Part shown: positions 5,222-5,495 of the stretch, piece after piece
Layout: the number at the start of each line of letters is the position of its first letter
How positions within the stretch are numbered: the first letter of the stretch is position 1
Assembly: GCA_019120475.1 (NCBI GenBank)
Contig: DWVA01000043.1
Coordinates: 1 to 5,495 of the forward strand
Length of the DNA: 5,495 bases
Direction of reading: 5' to 3'
From: Candidatus Blautia intestinipullorum
Lineage (GTDB): Bacteria > Bacillota > Clostridia > Lachnospirales > Lachnospiraceae
Notes under the pieces: generated by a model
What the model was told of the DNA's origin: nothing
Database searches by the model: none
What the model saw: the letters and a program-made list of their open reading frames with translations, nothing else
Made by a program: the position numbers and the translations under genes

Positions 5222-5495
5222 TTATGGTTTACCACCTTGACAATTTGGACATTTTCTAATCTTTATATCACTTCCATTCGCAAAATACTTATGACCACAT
5301 TTTAGACACTCCATACTATAAAACCATTGATTATTGTCTGTTCCTTTGTATTCGGTTTTTCCATTATTTCTTTGGCTATTCTTATTCACATAGCCAACAT
5401 CCGTTGTTTTTTTATCTTTCATTTCATTATTCGGATTTTGCACTCGTGATACTTTGAGTTTATACTTTGAGTTCCCCATATTTTTTTCAATATCA
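5222..5495 (-). CDS. Zinc-ribbon protein of unknown function, possibly a C-terminal fragment
   Basis: At least 85 residues from an ATG at 5479, but that ATG has no ribosome binding site and the frame stays open to the window edge, so the true start may lie beyond 5495. The C-terminus is a clear zinc ribbon: C58 and C61 (CLKCG) with C77 and C80 (CPNCQ), numbered from that ATG, with ANGSDI between them. I recall similar C-terminal ribbons on diverse bacterial proteins, but cannot name this one. The preceding part is rich in K, N, T and Q and looks unstructured. Sampled base composition is about 30% GC against more than 50% in parts of the relaxase gene, suggesting a different origin, such as cargo or flanking DNA. 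It is separated from the mobilization operon by a terminator-like hairpin. Confidence 0.65.
   Translation of the reverse strand, partial: DIEKNMGNSKYKLKVSRVQNPNNEMKDKKTTDVGYVNKNSQRNNGKTEYKGTDNNQWFYSMECLKCGHKYFANGSDIKIRKCPNCQGGKP
5449..5473. repeat. 12-bp direct repeat near the start of the zinc-ribbon frame
   Basis: ATACTTTGAGTT occurs perfectly at 5449-5460 and 5462-5473. The 13-bp period is out of frame with the coding triplets, so it is a DNA-level repeat rather than a protein repeat. Confidence 0.8.

Noticed and set aside
1..5495. CRISPR array, tRNA, rRNA or insertion sequence
   Set aside because: No regularly spaced repeats with unique spacers, no cloverleaf, no rRNA-like segment and no transposase with terminal inverted repeats were seen.

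Overview
The window looks like the backbone of an integrative mobilizable or conjugative element from a Gram-positive gut Clostridium-type host (Lachnospiraceae-like). Evidence: strong AAGGAGG-type ribosome binding sites, a TnpX/TndX-style large serine recombinase, a MobA/MobL (MOBQ) relaxase with a DUF3847-type partner, a DUF3991/Toprim-like primase fused to a RepA-like ATPase, and a small holin-like type I toxin. The host assignment is inferred from family resemblance only. No type IV secretion genes are visible, so within this window the element can be called mobilizable but not self-transmissible.

Layout, left to right; every protein gene is on the minus strand. 1-199 is the N-terminus of a serine recombinase cut by the window edge. 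227-409 is a 60-residue protein of unknown function, 27 bp upstream of it and probably in the same operon. Just before that pair, at 434-472, is a strong minus-strand intrinsic terminator (15 continuous pairs counting five G-U wobbles, AAA loop, T tract), so recombinase expression may depend on read-through. 565-955 holds a compact convergent type I toxin-antitoxin locus: a 38-residue membrane toxin (694-810, minus) with its own extended -10 promoter and structured 5' UTR, and a roughly 95-nt antisense RNA (about 600-695, plus) with its own extended -10 promoter and a perfect 11-bp terminator stem. 903-1088 carries five copies of GTGGCAG/CTGCCAC and several inverted repeats; it may be an operator, origin or terminator region.

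1089-5003 is a tightly coupled three-gene operon transcribed right to left: DUF3847-like protein (4668-5003), MOBQ relaxase (3004-4668, overlapping by 1 nt as TAATG) and primase-helicase (1089-2990, whose ribosome binding site contains the relaxase stop codon). Upstream of it, 5041-5190 contains a 15-bp hairpin with a strand-specific wobble pattern, direct repeats, a terminator-like hairpin and a -10 box. This is the best oriT candidate here. 5222-5495 is an AT-rich gene ending in a four-cysteine zinc ribbon; its frame is open to the window edge, so it may be the C-terminal part of a longer protein.

Inferred working model: the recombinase excises the element, the relaxase and its partner process the oriT for transfer, the primase-helicase primes and unwinds the transferred or excised DNA, and the toxin-antitoxin pair stabilises the element in the population. 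None of the individual families appears wholly new. The least described parts are the RNA-level controls: the recombinase leader terminator, the toxin leader structure and the stacked hairpins ahead of the mobilization operon.
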